A stretch of 64,000 nucleotides of DNA from Belnapia rosea. GTDB lineage: Bacteria; Pseudomonadota; Alphaproteobacteria; Acetobacterales; Acetobacteraceae. This document shows, piece after piece, positions 63,461 through 64,000 of the stretch. Position 1 is the stretch's first letter; every line of letters starts with the position of its first letter. The notes below the pieces were generated by a model. It did not search any database, was not told where the DNA came from, and was given only the letters and a program-made list of their open reading frames with translations. Made by a program: the position numbers and the translations under genes. Location: the NCBI RefSeq assembly GCF_900101615.1, contig NZ_FMZX01000004.1, forward strand, positions 110,777 to 174,776, written 5' to 3'.

Positions 63461-64000
63461 ATGAGCATCACCGCCTATCTCGCCGGCCCCGACGTCTTCC
63501 TCCCCGATGCGGAGGCCCATGCCGCCCGCAAGGTGGCGATCTGCGCCGGCTTCGGCATCACCGGCCGGCCGCCGCTGAACGAGGATGTGGAGAGCCTGAA
63601 GGCCCTGCCGGAAAGCCGGCTCTGGCGGGTGATCTTCGACAAGGATGTGGCGATGATGGAGGCATGCGACATCATCATCGCCAACCTCACCCCCTTCCGC
63701 GGCCCCTCGGCCGATGCCGGGACGCTGGTGGAACTGGGCTGGTTCCTCGGCCGCGGCAAGCCGATCTTCGCCTATTCCAACACGGCGACGCCCTTCGCCG
63801 AGCGCAGCCGCCGGCATCTGGCGGCGCAGCCGGACCCCATCCCGGGGCTGATGGTCGAAGGGTTCGGCCTGCCCGATAACCTGATGGTGCCCGGTGCCGT
63901 GCTGCAGGGCGGCGGCCACCCGATCGTGCTGCCGGCGGATGGGCGGGACCGGGACTTCGACTCGCTCGAGGTCTTCGCCGAATGCGTGCGCCTCGCCGCC
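63461..64000 (+). CDS. Nucleoside 2-deoxyribosyltransferase family protein (3' end outside window)
   Basis: The frame is open to the right edge; 180 codons are visible. SITAYLAGPDVFLPDAEAHA is the N-terminal strand and loop. IFDKDVAMMEACDIIIANLT followed by PFRGPSADAGTLVELGWFLG gives the acidic and Glu residues that in characterised enzymes hold and attack the nucleoside (GT-x-x-E pattern). GRGKPIFAYSN follows. The family exchanges bases between deoxynucleosides or hydrolyses nucleotides. It is probably near complete, lacking only the last few residues. Confidence 0.88.
   Translation, partial: MSITAYLAGPDVFLPDAEAHAARKVAICAGFGITGRPPLNEDVESLKALPESRLWRVIFDKDVAMMEACDIIIANLTPFRGPSADAGTLVELGWFLGRGKPIFAYSNTATPFAERSRRHLAAQPDPIPGLMVEGFGLPDNLMVPGAVLQGGGHPIVLPADGRDRDFDSLEVFAECVRLAA

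Overview
The window is GC-rich alphaproteobacterial chromosome, most probably from the Acetobacteraceae (Roseomonas-like). This rests on the very high GC coding bias, the ffh-rpsP-rimM-trmD-rplS-leuC-leuD-leuB order, the alphaproteobacterial form of IF-3, and many small families typical of the group (DUF2934, DUF6356, DUF952, NimA-like PPOX). The genus is inference. No rRNA, CRISPR array, insertion sequence, integrase or prophage was found. One tRNA gene is present.

Layout. 1-5.8 kb: end of a low-complexity Ala/Pro/Gly-rich protein, selO, and a NYN/OST-HTH protein divergent from thrS. 5.8-14.5 kb: translation and secretion core (infC with an AUA start, ffh, rpsP, rimM, trmD, rplS), then leucine synthesis (leuC, leuD, leuB) and tRNA-Arg(ACG). 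An AT-richer insert with one exported orphan protein sits between infC and ffh, where rpmI-rplT would often follow infC. 14.5-18.7 kb: PilZ protein, orphan TRAP binding protein, Lrp regulator, a flavoprotein and small DUF proteins. 18.7-21.8 kb: a phosphonate-type ABC operon (phnD-phnE-phnC) coupled to a metallophosphoesterase-fold protein that has lost one metal site. 21.9-26.6 kb: acyl-CoA dehydrogenase, then oxyR divergent from katG around an OxyR-like operator. 26.6-29.6 kb: four-gene osmoprotectant ABC operon. 29.7-31.3 kb: glutamine amidotransferase plus a HemD-like protein.

31.3-34.2 kb: a tightly overlapped three-gene operon (membrane protein, lipoprotein, peptidoglycan-binding lytic transglycosylase) with its own promoter-like site and a perfect inverted repeat over the ribosome binding site. 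This is the most system-like uncharacterised unit in the window. 34.2-39.5 kb: patatin phospholipase, cyclase-family enzyme, a DRGH-motif nuclease, a two-hairpin dispersed-type repeat, an rsgA gene with a TTG start, and a 46-residue small protein in an otherwise empty stretch. 39.5-46.7 kb: envelope genes (DedA, ArnT-like glycosyltransferase), rsmB, rpe, heparinase II/III, and a family 4 glycosyltransferase that appears to start at CTG. 46.7-54.1 kb: housekeeping enzymes (YcgN, DapA-like lyase, cupin, YgjP, DUF952, DMT exporter, pyrD, HAD phosphatase) and a family 5 solute-binding protein. 54.2-57.8 kb: amidase and PPOX flavoprotein divergent from a MocR regulator, with three copies of a 9-bp motif between them. 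57.8-64 kb: Bcr/CflA and MFS exporters, YqgE, peroxiredoxin, MBL hydrolase, small proteins, and a nucleoside deoxyribosyltransferase cut by the window end.

Many operons use 1- or 4-base stop/start overlaps (TGATG or ATGA). Several convergent pairs are separated by perfect GC-rich hairpins without a U-tract. All functional calls come from reading translated motifs; no database search was run.
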